Shown: positions 36,162 to 45,256 of the stretch, one piece after another | Position numbering within the stretch: position 1 is the stretch's first letter | How the letters are laid out: each line of letters begins with the position of its first letter | Source of the DNA: Intestinimonas sp. | Lineage (GTDB): Bacteria; Bacillota; Clostridia; Oscillospirales; Oscillospiraceae | DNA: 64,000 nucleotides | Reading direction: 5' to 3' | NCBI GenBank assembly: GCA_022653075.1 | Contig: JALCSB010000001.1 | Span: 62,001 to 126,000, forward strand | The notes under the pieces: generated by a model | What the model saw: only the letters and a program-made list of their open reading frames with translations | What the model was told of the DNA's origin: nothing | Databases searched by the model: none | Made by a program: the position numbers and the translations under genes

Positions 36162-37547
36162 TTAGCGCCTGCGTCTGCGCCGTCCGTTGTAGCGGGACGT
36201 ACCTCCGCCATGACCACCGCGGCCATAGCGCCTCTTGCTGCGGCCGAATAACAGCCGACGCAGCACCAGTACGGCCAAGAAGAACAAAAGGGTCGCCAGA
36301 GCGATGCGTACTGCCAACAGGCCAAAAAAGCCCTTGATCCGGTGGATATAATAGAGCAGATTAGAGCGCTGCACGTCCGCAACCGCCACAAGCGGAAGGG
36401 AGCCATAATTTTCCCCGTCGTAAGTAAGCGTAACACTGCCTAGGGTCTGTCCCTTGGTGACCGGTGCTTCCACGCTGTCAGGCAGGTCGGTTTGCTGCTG
36501 GAAGGACGAGGGGTCGATATCCTTGGGCAGTGTGGCTTCCAGCGTGCCGTCAGGTTGAACACCGACGTAATTGGTATCCTTGGAAAGCGTCACCGGGACT
36601 TCGCCGGAGAAGGAGGAGGGGTCCAGAATGGTCTGACGGGAGAAGGTGTCAAAGCCCCATTCCAGCAGCCGACGGCTTTCAGAAAAGGCCTGCCGGTCCG
36701 TGCTTCCATCCGGCTGGGTTACGTTTTCAGCGCCCATCACCACGGCAACCAGAGTCCGCCCGTCCTTTTCCGCGGCAGAGGCCAGACACTGCCCCGCCTC
36801 CGGCGTGGAACCCGTCTTAACGCCAATGGCATATCGGTAGAGATAGCCGCGATATCTCCAGTTTGAGATAAGCCCGTTAGTATTATGCAGGGTGCGCTCC
36901 GGTGACAGATTGGTAGCCGGTACGACATAGTTGGGAGTACGTACAATAGCACGGAACGTGGAATTTTCCAGTGCCGCCATGACGATAAGAGAGAGGTCGT
37001 AGGCGGTGGTATAATGGTCGTCCCGGTGCAGGCCGTGGCAGTTGGCGAAATGGGTGTCCTGACAGCCCAGTTCAGTCGCACGGGCATTCATAAGGTCCAC
37101 AAAGCTGTCGGTACTGCCGGCCACCTTTTCCGCCAAAATATTGCACGCTTCATTGGCGGAGGGCAGCAACGCACAGTACAGAAGCTGTTCCACGGTTAAC
37201 TGCTCACCCGGCTTAATATTTTCGGTGGAGCCGTCGTTGGAGAGGTCGTGGTTAAAGGTACTGCTTGCCGTGACTACGTCGGTGAGGGACAGCTCACCCC
37301 GGTCGATGGCCTCCAATGTCAGCATACAAGTCATGATCTTTGTCATGCTGGCGGGATAATTCTTATCATGAGCATTCTGCTCAAACAGAACTTCGTGGTT
37401 ATCCGCATCCACCAGAATGGCGGCTTTGGCAGCCACCTGCATTTCATCCACGAGTTTAGAACCGGTGGCCTGAGCGGATAGGGGAAGTACGAGCCCGGCA
37501 ACGAGGGATACGGTCAATAATAAAGAGAGGAAACGAGATTTTTTCAT
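36162..37547 (-). CDS. D-alanyl-D-alanine carboxypeptidase (PBP5/DacF type)
   Basis: Removes the terminal D-Ala of peptidoglycan stem peptides at the outer face of the membrane. The 461-residue precursor has a signal peptide (FLSLLLTVSLVAGLVLPL), the active-site serine in SMTKIM, the SxN motif in SANE and the KTG motif in GVKTGSTPEAG. A C-terminal beta-rich domain (about residues 310-385) is followed by a membrane helix near residue 400 and an Arg/Gly-rich cytoplasmic tail. A real helix instead of the amphipathic anchor of E. coli PBP5 is a variation often seen in Clostridia. A sporulation role like DacF is possible but not shown. Confidence 0.93.
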   Translation of the reverse strand: MKKSRFLSLLLTVSLVAGLVLPLSAQATGSKLVDEMQVAAKAAILVDADNHEVLFEQNAHDKNYPASMTKIMTCMLTLEAIDRGELSLTDVVTASSTFNHDLSNDGSTENIKPGEQLTVEQLLYCALLPSANEACNILAEKVAGSTDSFVDLMNARATELGCQDTHFANCHGLHRDDHYTTAYDLSLIVMAALENSTFRAIVRTPNYVVPATNLSPERTLHNTNGLISNWRYRGYLYRYAIGVKTGSTPEAGQCLASAAEKDGRTLVAVVMGAENVTQPDGSTDRQAFSESRRLLEWGFDTFSRQTILDPSSFSGEVPVTLSKDTNYVGVQPDGTLEATLPKDIDPSSFQQQTDLPDSVEAPVTKGQTLGSVTLTYDGENYGSLPLVAVADVQRSNLLYYIHRIKGFFGLLAVRIALATLLFFLAVLVLRRLLFGRSKRRYGRGGHGGGTSRYNGRRRRRR

Positions 37548-37618
37548 AGGAAACTCCCACCAACTATGTTATAATACAACATGAATAGATCGCCGCGTGT
37601 CGGTTAGGCCCACGGCGA

Positions 37619-37647
37619 TTGACATAATTCTTCCCTATCATTATAAC
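37619..37647 (+). promoter_or_regulatory. Promoter for the ComEA-like/two-component operon
   Basis: TTGACA at 37619-37624, 17-bp spacer, TATAAC at 37642-37647. Confidence 0.7.
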
Positions 37648-37689
37648 AGGCTCGGTAAGCAGACGCAACAGGGGGAGCGAAGAAAGCTC

Positions 37690-38169
37690 ATGAAAATTTC
37701 ACGTCTGGAAAAAGTATCGCTGGCGGTTACAGCGGCATTCCTGCTGCTTACGACGGGGTATTTCCTTGGCGTGCGCAGTACGGCTGTCCCATATCGGATC
37801 GACACACAGTATGCGGCGGAGGATACGCTGGAATCCGCTGCGCCGGAGACAGCGGCGCCTGCTTTGCCGTCGAAGCCACCCGCCGGAAGCAACCCTCCCG
37901 AGCCGATGGCATCCGAATCTGCTCCTGCGGAGCCGCAGGCCGCCGCCCCGCCGGCACCGTCCGTGTCTGCGGCGGCACGGGTCAACATCAATACGGCGGA
38001 TGCGGCGGAGCTTGCCACCCTGCCGGGGATTGGAGAAAAGAAGGCGGCCGCCATTGTGGCGGACCGGGCGGAAAACGGTCCCTTCCGCATCCCGGAGAAT
38101 CTGACCCGGGTCAAAGGGATTGGGGAAAAAACACTTGAGAATCTATTAGACCTGATTACGGTTTCGTGA
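37690..38169 (+). CDS. Membrane-anchored ComEA-like helix-hairpin-helix protein
   Basis: The 159-residue protein has an N-terminal membrane anchor (about residues 8-28), a Pro/Ala-rich linker (about residues 40-95), and a C-terminal ComEA-type domain with two helix-hairpin-helix motifs: VNINTADAAELATLPGIG and RVKGIGEKTLENL. ComEA binds DNA at the outer membrane face during uptake. The SLBB/ComE N-terminal domain is missing, so a role in competence is not assured. The frame opens at 37597, but ATG 37690 has GGGGGAGCGAAG upstream and starts the hydrophobic anchor. The response regulator gene follows after 16 bases. Confidence 0.85.
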   Translation: MKISRLEKVSLAVTAAFLLLTTGYFLGVRSTAVPYRIDTQYAAEDTLESAAPETAAPALPSKPPAGSNPPEPMASESAPAEPQAAAPPAPSVSAAARVNINTADAAELATLPGIGEKKAAAIVADRAENGPFRIPENLTRVKGIGEKTLENLLDLITVS

Positions 38170-38185
38170 CAACAGGAGGCGCAGA

Positions 38186-38869
38186 ATGAAAATTCTGGTG
38201 GTGGACGACGAAAAAGTCCTGGTCAAGGGCATCAAGTTTAACCTGGAAAACGAGGGATATGAGGTGGATACGGCCTACGATGGCGAAGCCGCTGTGGAGC
38301 TGGCACGTGCGGGCGCGTACGATCTGATTATTCTGGACCTTATGATGCCTAAGATTGACGGCCTGCAGGCGTGTATGCGCATCCGGGAGTTTTCCAATGT
38401 GCCCATCATTATGCTGACGGCCCGCAGCGAGGATACGGATAAAATTATCGGCTTTGAATGCGGGGCGGACGACTATCTTACAAAGCCCTTCAACATTCTG
38501 GAACTGAAGGCCCGCATACGCGCTATGCTGCGGCGGGCGGGCAATCCCGTCCAAAAGGAAAAGAACACCCGACTTGCCGCCGGCCATATCTCGCTGGATA
38601 CCGACGAGCGCACGGCTTGGAAGGACGACGCGTCGGTGGAACTGACCGCCAAGGAATTCGACCTGATGGAGCTGCTCATGCGCAATCCAGGCCGGGTGTA
38701 CAGCAGGGAAAAGCTGCTTAACATCGTATGGGGCTACGACTATATGGGCGAATACCGCACAGTGGATGTCCATATCCGCCGCCTACGGGAGAAGCTGGAG
38801 CACGACCCCGGCAACCCACAGTATATCCTCACCAAATGGGGTGTGGGTTACTACCTGAAAAACGGATGA
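38186..38869 (+). CDS. OmpR/PhoB-type response regulator
   Basis: Two-component output regulator of 227 residues. The receiver domain (about residues 1-118) has the acidic pocket DDE near residue 7, the phosphorylated Asp in LIILDLMMPKIDG near residue 51, and the KPF lysine. The C-terminal winged-helix DNA-binding domain (about residues 130-227) includes TVDVHIRRLREKLE. AGGAGG precedes ATG 38186. The cognate kinase gene follows after 54 bases. The family resembles WalR/MtrA regulators, but targets cannot be told from sequence. Confidence 0.93.
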   Translation: MKILVVDDEKVLVKGIKFNLENEGYEVDTAYDGEAAVELARAGAYDLIILDLMMPKIDGLQACMRIREFSNVPIIMLTARSEDTDKIIGFECGADDYLTKPFNILELKARIRAMLRRAGNPVQKEKNTRLAAGHISLDTDERTAWKDDASVELTAKEFDLMELLMRNPGRVYSREKLLNIVWGYDYMGEYRTVDVHIRRLREKLEHDPGNPQYILTKWGVGYYLKNG

Positions 38870-38923
38870 TGCGCATGGGCATGTTTCCCGGACCCCGCCC
38901 GGAGGGGAGAGGAGGCGGTTTTA

Positions 38924-40363
38924 ATGGCGAATCGGGCTGACCGTGTCCCGTTCCGGCGGTCCCTGCAGTTCAAATTCGCCGCGCTGTTTATCCTGCTTAT
39001 CGCAGCGGTGCTGCTGGTGCTGAACACCTATCCGGTACTGGCCTCACAGGATTTGGTGTTCCAGTCCAAGCAGAACTTCTTGCAGAATCAGGCCAATATG
39101 GTGGGCAGCGCGCTGGCCGCTGCGGAAAACTTGACCACAGACAATGTGACGTCCTCCCTGGAGCAGTTGGGCAGCATCGGCGTTACCCGCATTTTGGTGA
39201 CGGACGCCTCCGGCTGCATTCTCTATGATTCTGACGACGCGCGGGAGAATGTGGGACATTATTCTCTGATGGGCGAGGTCACGACCGCCCTGCACGGCTA
39301 CGATGTGTTCCACTCGGAGTATCAGGACGGTGCCTTTCGCAGCCGGGCGGCTGCACCGGTTATTTACCGGAATATGACCATTGGCGCGGTTTATCTGTAT
39401 GAGTACGACCCGGACCAGGCCGCGCTGCTGGCGGGAATGCAGTCAAAACTGCAGATGGTGTCCGCCGTGGTCAGCGTGGCCGCCGTCCTGCTCAGCCTGC
39501 TGTTTTCTTCTGCGCTCACCCGGCGTATTGCCGATTTGCTGCGGGCCATCCGCATTGTGCGGGAGGGAAATTACAGCCACCGGGTCCCGTTCAGGGGAGG
39601 GGATGAGCTGTCCCGTCTGGCCGGTGAGTTTAACGAGCTGACCGACCGGCTTCAAACCACGGAGAAGGTCCGCCGCCGCTTTGTGTCCGACGCGTCGCAC
39701 GAGCTGAAGACACCTCTGGCCTCGATCCGCCTGTTGACCGATTCCATTTTGCAGAGCGACCGGATGGATCTGGATACCGCACGGGATTTCGTTTCCGATA
39801 TCGGAGAAGAAGCCGACCGGCTGACCCGTATTTCCGAAAAGCTGCTGACTTTGACCCGTATGGACAGCGCGGTGCCGGTACAGAATATGCCGGTGAATGT
39901 GGCGAAGACCGTTCGCTCGGTGGAGCATATGCTCTCCCCGCTGGCCGCCCAGCAGGGTATTTCCATGGAGCTGGAGCTGGATTCAAACTGCGTGGTTCTG
40001 GCCACGGATGACGATCTCTATCAGATTATTTTCAATCTGATGGAAAACGCCGTTAAGTACAATCAGCCCGGAGGACGGGTCATGGTAAACCTGCGCGCCG
40101 AAGGAGATCTGGTGACGCTGACGGTGGAGGATACCGGCGTCGGCATTCCGGAAGAGGATCTGTCCAAAGTGTTTGACCGCTTTTACCGGGTGGACAAGGC
40201 CAGATCGCGGTCCGCCGGAGGTACGGGGCTGGGGCTTTCCATCGTGCGGGATACCGCCCGTCAGCACGGCGGCGCGGTGACGGTCCACCGGAGGGCGCCG
40301 GAGGGCACCTGCTTTACAGTGTCCCTGCCGCGCTGGCACGGGGAGGAGGAAAGACAGCCGTGA
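38924..40363 (+). CDS. Membrane sensor histidine kinase with HAMP domain
   Basis: The 479-residue kinase has TM1 (about residues 14-36), an extracellular sensor of roughly 130 residues, TM2 (about residues 172-194), a HAMP linker, a HisKA domain with the phospho-acceptor His in SDASHELKTPL, and an ATPase domain with NLMENAVKYN, DTGVGIPEEDL and GGTGLGLSI. GAGGAGG is well placed for ATG 38924. The stop overlaps the GerMN lipoprotein gene by four bases, so an extracytoplasmic partner is made together with the kinase. Confidence 0.94.
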   Translation: MANRADRVPFRRSLQFKFAALFILLIAAVLLVLNTYPVLASQDLVFQSKQNFLQNQANMVGSALAAAENLTTDNVTSSLEQLGSIGVTRILVTDASGCILYDSDDARENVGHYSLMGEVTTALHGYDVFHSEYQDGAFRSRAAAPVIYRNMTIGAVYLYEYDPDQAALLAGMQSKLQMVSAVVSVAAVLLSLLFSSALTRRIADLLRAIRIVREGNYSHRVPFRGGDELSRLAGEFNELTDRLQTTEKVRRRFVSDASHELKTPLASIRLLTDSILQSDRMDLDTARDFVSDIGEEADRLTRISEKLLTLTRMDSAVPVQNMPVNVAKTVRSVEHMLSPLAAQQGISMELELDSNCVVLATDDDLYQIIFNLMENAVKYNQPGGRVMVNLRAEGDLVTLTVEDTGVGIPEEDLSKVFDRFYRVDKARSRSAGGTGLGLSIVRDTARQHGGAVTVHRRAPEGTCFTVSLPRWHGEEERQP

Positions 40364-41265
40364 AGCAATCTTTTTTCGTCCGCCTGACCGCGTTGACGGG
40401 TGCTTTGTGCCTGCTGCTCTCCGCCTGCGGCGGAAACCGTGTGGGCGGTACGGCAGAGACGCTCTATTTTGAGGCGGCGGACGCCACCTCAGGTTCCGTC
40501 ATCCGGACGGAGAAACGGAACTTTGAACAGGATACGGTCACACCTGCCGATCTGGTCCAGGCGCTTCTGGACGGACCGCAGGACGGAGATCTTACCGCGC
40601 CCTTTCCCAAGGGGACCATACTCCGCGCCTGTACGGTCAATCCGGACACCGAAACAGCTAGCGTGGATTTTTCTGAACCGTATGGGGGCCTCTCCGGTGT
40701 GGATCTCACCATTGCCAACAGTTGTGTGACGCTGACTTTGTGTCAGCTTTCGCAGGTGGAGGCGGTTACCATCACCGTGGATGGCCAGCCGCTGCCCTTC
40801 CATGACCGGGCACTGCGTCTCAGTGACCTTGTTCTGACCGGCGCGGAAGGCGAACCGATTCAGGTTACGGCTCAGCTTTACTATCTGCGGGGAAACGGCT
40901 TGGCGAAAGAGGAGCGGGAAGTGCTGATTATGGAATCGGAAACCAGCGTAATTGCTGTTCTTAACGCGCTGCTGGACGGCCCGAAGTCGGATGAGGACAG
41001 GCTGCCTTTGCCGGATGGAACGGAACTTATTTCCGCCGCAGTGGAAAACGGCGTTTGCTATGTGAACTTTTCCGCTCCGTTTCGGGACGGCGCGCCGGGA
41101 GGCAGGGAGGCGTCCCTGCTACTGTATGCTATTGTGGATACGCTGTGCGCGCTGGACAGCGTCAGCGCGGTTCATCTGCTGGTGGAGGGTGAGTCGTTGG
41201 CTTCTTACGGTGGGGTTCCCACGAGCGCTCCATTGGAACCGGATCAAACCTTAGTTCTGCCATAG
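40360..41265 (+). CDS. Lipoprotein with two GerMN domains
   Basis: The 301-residue precursor has a signal peptide and lipobox ending LLLSACGG, so the Cys near residue 23 should be lipidated. Two GerMN-type domains follow: one around VDFSEPYGGLSG (about residues 55-145) and one around VNFSAPFRDGAPGG (about residues 190-285). GerMN domains occur in the germination protein GerM and, with a propeller, in actinobacterial LpqB, which is encoded just after the MtrAB two-component genes. Translational overlap with the kinase suggests it modulates that kinase; this is inference. Confidence 0.85.
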   Translation: MKQSFFVRLTALTGALCLLLSACGGNRVGGTAETLYFEAADATSGSVIRTEKRNFEQDTVTPADLVQALLDGPQDGDLTAPFPKGTILRACTVNPDTETASVDFSEPYGGLSGVDLTIANSCVTLTLCQLSQVEAVTITVDGQPLPFHDRALRLSDLVLTGAEGEPIQVTAQLYYLRGNGLAKEEREVLIMESETSVIAVLNALLDGPKSDEDRLPLPDGTELISAAVENGVCYVNFSAPFRDGAPGGREASLLLYAIVDTLCALDSVSAVHLLVEGESLASYGGVPTSAPLEPDQTLVLP

Positions 41266-41322
41266 AGCGGGGAAGGAAGGTTAATCCCACAGCGGCCCGT
41301 GCTGCGTCCGGAGGTTAAATAT

Positions 41323-42111
41323 ATGGGGAGAATTTTAAAACGCGCAGTAGGCGTGTTTGGTGCCACGGTGGGGATACTGATGCTGTTTGGCCTGTTGATC
41401 GGCGCGCTGGAATCCAGAGCAAACGGATATCTGGTCGCCGCATTCGGCTGGGGCGGGATTGTATTTACCGGAGTGGTGGGTACGCCGGTTCATGAGTTTG
41501 GTCACTGGGCTATGTGCAAGCTGTTCGGGTTTTCCGTCTTTGACGTGGCGCTGTTCCGTCCCGTGGCGGGCCGGGCCGACGGTGTGCTCGGCTACGTTCG
41601 CTACGGTTATGACCCCGCCAGCCTGTGGCAGCGGCTGGGCTGCTTTTTTGTAGGGATTGCGCCCATGGTGATAGGGGTGCTGGTAATCCTTTTGATTCTG
41701 CGGCTGCTGACGCCGGAGGTATTTCAGCGGACCTCGTATTTTATGATCCGCACGGCGCGGATTTCGGCCAACCCGGTTGCCTTGCTGGGCGCCGCCCTGC
41801 GCGGATTTTTCGGCGGGCTGGCCCGCCTGCATGGCTGGGGCATCCTGAGGGGCCTTCTGTGCCTCTATCTGATTTGCTCCATCAGTATGCATATGTCGCT
41901 CAGTCCTGCGGACCTCAGGGGAGCGGCCGCAGGAGTGCTGTTGGTTTTGCTCCTGTGCGTTCTTTATGGAGTGGTTACAACCGCACTTGGATTGGAGGTA
42001 CGGGACTCCTTAATCCGTCTGGCCTCGGCTGTGGCCGGGTTTCTCAGCATCGGCGCGGTGCTGTGTCTGCTGACCATGGCGGTGGCCCGCATTGTGTTGC
42101 TGTTCCATTAG
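41323..42111 (+). CDS. Polytopic membrane protein with HEFGH motif
   Basis: A 262-residue protein with about six membrane segments and an HEFGH motif (residues 57-61) at the edge of the second one. HExxH inside a membrane helix is typical of site-2-type (M50) zinc proteases. I do not see a clear NPDG-like third-ligand motif; NPVALLG near residue 153 is a weak candidate. The open frame begins at GTG 41299, but GGAGG at 41309-41313 points to ATG 41323. It is the last gene of the two-component operon, so processing of an envelope signal is conceivable. Function is otherwise unknown. Confidence 0.72.
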   Translation: MGRILKRAVGVFGATVGILMLFGLLIGALESRANGYLVAAFGWGGIVFTGVVGTPVHEFGHWAMCKLFGFSVFDVALFRPVAGRADGVLGYVRYGYDPASLWQRLGCFFVGIAPMVIGVLVILLILRLLTPEVFQRTSYFMIRTARISANPVALLGAALRGFFGGLARLHGWGILRGLLCLYLICSISMHMSLSPADLRGAAAGVLLVLLLCVLYGVVTTALGLEVRDSLIRLASAVAGFLSIGAVLCLLTMAVARIVLLFH

Positions 42112-42161
42112 CTTTTTCTTCTTTTTTATATGGAAATCGTGGCTTTTTTCCGCCATTCTGG

Positions 42162-42189
42162 TTGACAAGATACCGGAATGTGGTATAAT
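42162..42189 (+). promoter_or_regulatory. Promoter for T-box-alaS
   Basis: TTGACA at 42162-42167, a 16-bp spacer and TATAAT at 42184-42189. Confidence 0.82.
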
Positions 42190-42198
42190 CATTCAGAA

Positions 42199-42437
42199 TT
42201 AAGTAAAAGACAAAGACGGAACGAGCCAGACCGGACGGCCCATAGCGAGAGGGGATAGTGCAAGCCCTCGGTCAGGCAGGTATGGCAGCCACTCCGCCGT
42301 CGCCTGGGTAGACCAGGACGTTTCCGCCCGCGTTAAGGGCCACTGAGATGCCTGCAAATCGGGCAGATTAGGGTGGTACCGTGGAGATACTTGCTCCGCC
42401 CCTGACAGATATTCGGGGGCGGGCTTTCTTTTTTTCC
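42199..42437 (+). promoter_or_regulatory. T-box riboswitch controlling alaS
   Basis: This leader senses uncharged tRNA-Ala and lets transcription continue into alaS. The diagnostic T-box AGGGTGGTACCG is at 42370-42381; its TGGT can pair with the ACCA end of tRNA-Ala. The Stem I base pairs GACGG (42215-42219) with CCGTC (42297-42301). GCC at 42288-42290, an alanine codon followed by a purine, is a plausible specifier, though I place it with less certainty. The competing terminator is a stem at 42396-42422 with a T-run to 42437. This accounts for the 364-base gap before alaS. Confidence 0.93.
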
Positions 42438-42475
42438 ACGGCCGTTTCAAAAATTATTGGGAAGGAAGAAACCAA

Positions 42476-45118
42476 GTGAAAAAATACGGGCTCAATGAAC
42501 TGCGTGAGATGTACCTTTCTTTCTTTGAGAGTAAGGGCCATCTGCGGCTTCCAAGCTTTTCCCTCGTTCCTCAGAACGACGCGTCCCTGCTGCTCATTAA
42601 CGCCGGGATGTCGCCCATGAAAACCTGGTTTACCCGGGAGGAGGAGCCGCCCTGCAACCGCGTTACCACCTGCCAGAAATGCATCCGGACCGGCGATATC
42701 GAAAACATCGGTAAAACGGCTCGCCACGGTACCTATTTTGAAATGCTGGGCAATTTTTCCTTTGGCGATTACTTTAAGCATGAAGCCATCGCATGGGCTT
42801 GGGAATTTCTCACAAAGGTGGTGGGCCTGGAGGCCGACCGACTGTATCCTTCCATTTATCAGGATGACGACGAGGCGTCCGAGATCTGGAACAAGGAGAT
42901 CGGCATTCCGACCGAGCGCATTTTCCGATTCGGCAAGGAGGACAACTTTTGGGAGCATGGTTCCGGCCCCTGCGGTCCTTGCTCGGAGATCTACTATGAC
43001 CGGGGCGAGAAGTACGGCTGTGGTCAGCCGGGCTGCACCGTGGGCTGCGACTGTGACCGTTATATCGAAGTCTGGAACATCGTTTTTTCCCAGTTTAATA
43101 ACGACGGTGAGGGGAACTATACCGAGCTGGCCCATAAAAATATCGATACCGGCATGGGCTTGGAGCGCTTGGCGGTGGTGTGCCAGGATGTGGACTCTCT
43201 GTTCGATGTGGACACCGTAATGAACATCACAAACAAAGTCAGCAAGATTACCGGTGCCCATTACGGACAGAGCCACAAGACCGACGTATCCCTGCGCGTG
43301 ATCACCGACCACATCCGCTCCGCCACCTTTATGATCTGCGACGGTGTGCTCCCCTCCAATGAGGGCCGCGGCTATGTACTGCGCCGTCTGCTGCGCAGAG
43401 CCGCCCGCCATGGAAAGCTTCTGGGTGTGGACCATCCATTTTTATATGAAGTGGTGGACACGGTAATTCATGAGAACGAGTGCCATTATCCGGAGCTGCG
43501 GGAGAAGCAGGGGTATATCACCAAGGTTATTCAAGTAGAGGAAGAGAACTTTTCCAAAACGATCGACGCCGGTATGAAGATTTACGAGGAGATGCTGGCA
43601 GAGCATAAGAAAAAGGGAGACACCGTGTTTTCCGGTGATGACGCATTTAAACTATATGACACCTATGGTTTCCCCATTGACCTGACCGTCGAAATGGCGG
43701 AGGAAGCGGGTATGACGGTGGATACCGAGGGATTTGGCAAACTGATGGAGGAGCAGCGGGTCCGTGCCCGTAAAGCCCGCGAAGCGCTGGGTGATCTGGC
43801 ATGGGCCAGCATTGACTTGGGTCTGGACAACCTACCCACCAGCTTCACTGGCTATGAGCGCAACTCTGATACAGGCAAAGTTCTGGCGCTGGTGGAGGAT
43901 GGGGAGGTCTGTTCTGCCCTGACCGCCGGAAAAGAGGGGATTGTGGTTCTGGACAAAACCCCCTTCTACGCCGAAATGGGTGGTCAGGTGGCCGACCATG
44001 GTACCATCGTTACGGCAGGGGGAGGCAAATTTACCGTAACCGACGTGCAGAAGACCAAGGGGGGAAAGTACCTCCATCACGGAACGATGACTGAGGGTAC
44101 CATCAGTGTGGAAAATACCGTGACGGCTTCTATTGATCCGGCGCGCCGGGCCGCCGTGGCCCGTGCCCATTCCGCCACCCATCTGCTTCATAAGGCGCTG
44201 CGCACTGTGCTGGGCGACCATGTCCAGCAGGCCGGCTCTTTGGTGGAACCGGACCGCCTGCGCTTTGATTTTACCCACTTCTCGGCCTTGACGCCGGAAG
44301 AACTGGGCAAGGTGAGCGCGCTGGTGAACGAGTCTATCCTGGAAGGTTATGAGATCCACACCGACGTGATGGACCTTCAAACGGCAAAAAAAACGGGCGC
44401 TATGGCCCTGTTCGGTGAAAAATACGGCAATGAAGTTCGTGTGGTCAATATGGGCGGCGGCTATTCCATTGAATTATGCGGCGGCACCCATCTCAGCAAC
44501 ACCGCCAAGGTGGGGCTGTTCCATATTAACAGTGAGTTCTCCGTTGCCTCCGGTGTCCGCAGGATTGAGGCGACTACCGGCAAGGTTTCTTTAGACGTAA
44601 TGAATGAGAACCAAACGCTGCTGTTTGAGGCGGCTGCGGCGCTCAAGGCAAAGCCCGGCGAACTGCGGGAAAAGGTGGAGCAGACCATGAACGAGCTGCG
44701 CCAGCTGCGCCATAAGATCGAGCGCTTTAAGGATAAGGAACTGCTGAACACGGCCGAGCGTGTGCTCTTTTCCGCCCGTGCGGTGGGCGGCCTTAAGGTT
44801 TTGACGGCCAGTCTGCCTGCGGAGACCGGCGCGGACGGACTGCGTAAAATGGGTGATTTTCTACGGGACAGGGATGCCGGCGTCGTGGCGGTTCTCTCCT
44901 GTGTCAAAGACAATAAGATAACGCTTCTGGCCGTCTGCGGCAAGGAGGCGGTTGCTAAGGGAATCAAAGCCGGTGAGCTGGTCCGCAGCGTTTCCGCTAT
45001 TTGCGGCGGTAAGGGTGGTGGCAAGCCCGACTCCGCCATGGGCGGCGGCAAGGATGTTCTGAAGCTGGATAATGCGCTGGCTGCGGTGGACGATTTTGTC
45101 CACGAAAAGCTGAAGTAA
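42476..45118 (+). CDS. alaS: Alanine--tRNA ligase
   Basis: Charges tRNA-Ala and clears Ser/Gly mischarges. The 880-residue protein has the class II catalytic domain (NELREMYLSFFESKGH at the start, RVTTCQKCIRTGDI as the motif 2 region), a tRNA-recognition domain, the editing domain with HSATHLLHKALR and CGGTHLSNT that hold the zinc ligands, and a C-terminal DHHA1/C-Ala domain with GGKGGGKPDSAMGGG. The start is GTG 42476 with GGGAAGGAAG upstream. Regulated by the T-box. Confidence 0.97.
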   Translation: MKKYGLNELREMYLSFFESKGHLRLPSFSLVPQNDASLLLINAGMSPMKTWFTREEEPPCNRVTTCQKCIRTGDIENIGKTARHGTYFEMLGNFSFGDYFKHEAIAWAWEFLTKVVGLEADRLYPSIYQDDDEASEIWNKEIGIPTERIFRFGKEDNFWEHGSGPCGPCSEIYYDRGEKYGCGQPGCTVGCDCDRYIEVWNIVFSQFNNDGEGNYTELAHKNIDTGMGLERLAVVCQDVDSLFDVDTVMNITNKVSKITGAHYGQSHKTDVSLRVITDHIRSATFMICDGVLPSNEGRGYVLRRLLRRAARHGKLLGVDHPFLYEVVDTVIHENECHYPELREKQGYITKVIQVEEENFSKTIDAGMKIYEEMLAEHKKKGDTVFSGDDAFKLYDTYGFPIDLTVEMAEEAGMTVDTEGFGKLMEEQRVRARKAREALGDLAWASIDLGLDNLPTSFTGYERNSDTGKVLALVEDGEVCSALTAGKEGIVVLDKTPFYAEMGGQVADHGTIVTAGGGKFTVTDVQKTKGGKYLHHGTMTEGTISVENTVTASIDPARRAAVARAHSATHLLHKALRTVLGDHVQQAGSLVEPDRLRFDFTHFSALTPEELGKVSALVNESILEGYEIHTDVMDLQTAKKTGAMALFGEKYGNEVRVVNMGGGYSIELCGGTHLSNTAKVGLFHINSEFSVASGVRRIEATTGKVSLDVMNENQTLLFEAAAALKAKPGELREKVEQTMNELRQLRHKIERFKDKELLNTAERVLFSARAVGGLKVLTASLPAETGADGLRKMGDFLRDRDAGVVAVLSCVKDNKITLLAVCGKEAVAKGIKAGELVRSVSAICGGKGGGKPDSAMGGGKDVLKLDNALAAVDDFVHEKLK

Positions 45119-45256
45119 AAAAGCCCCCTGCCGTTAAGGCGTATCCAAAGTAGCGTGGAAAGCGGCCCCGCCACAGGGCGGAGCGCGCCCAGAGAGATGA
45201 ATTTTCAGAGCGGCTTCTGGATTTTACTTTTTATTGTGATAAGGAGGTGAATGGCT

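Noticed and set aside
42112..42160. A terminator directly after the HExxH gene
   Set aside because: T-rich runs are present at 42112-42150 but no stable stem precedes them.
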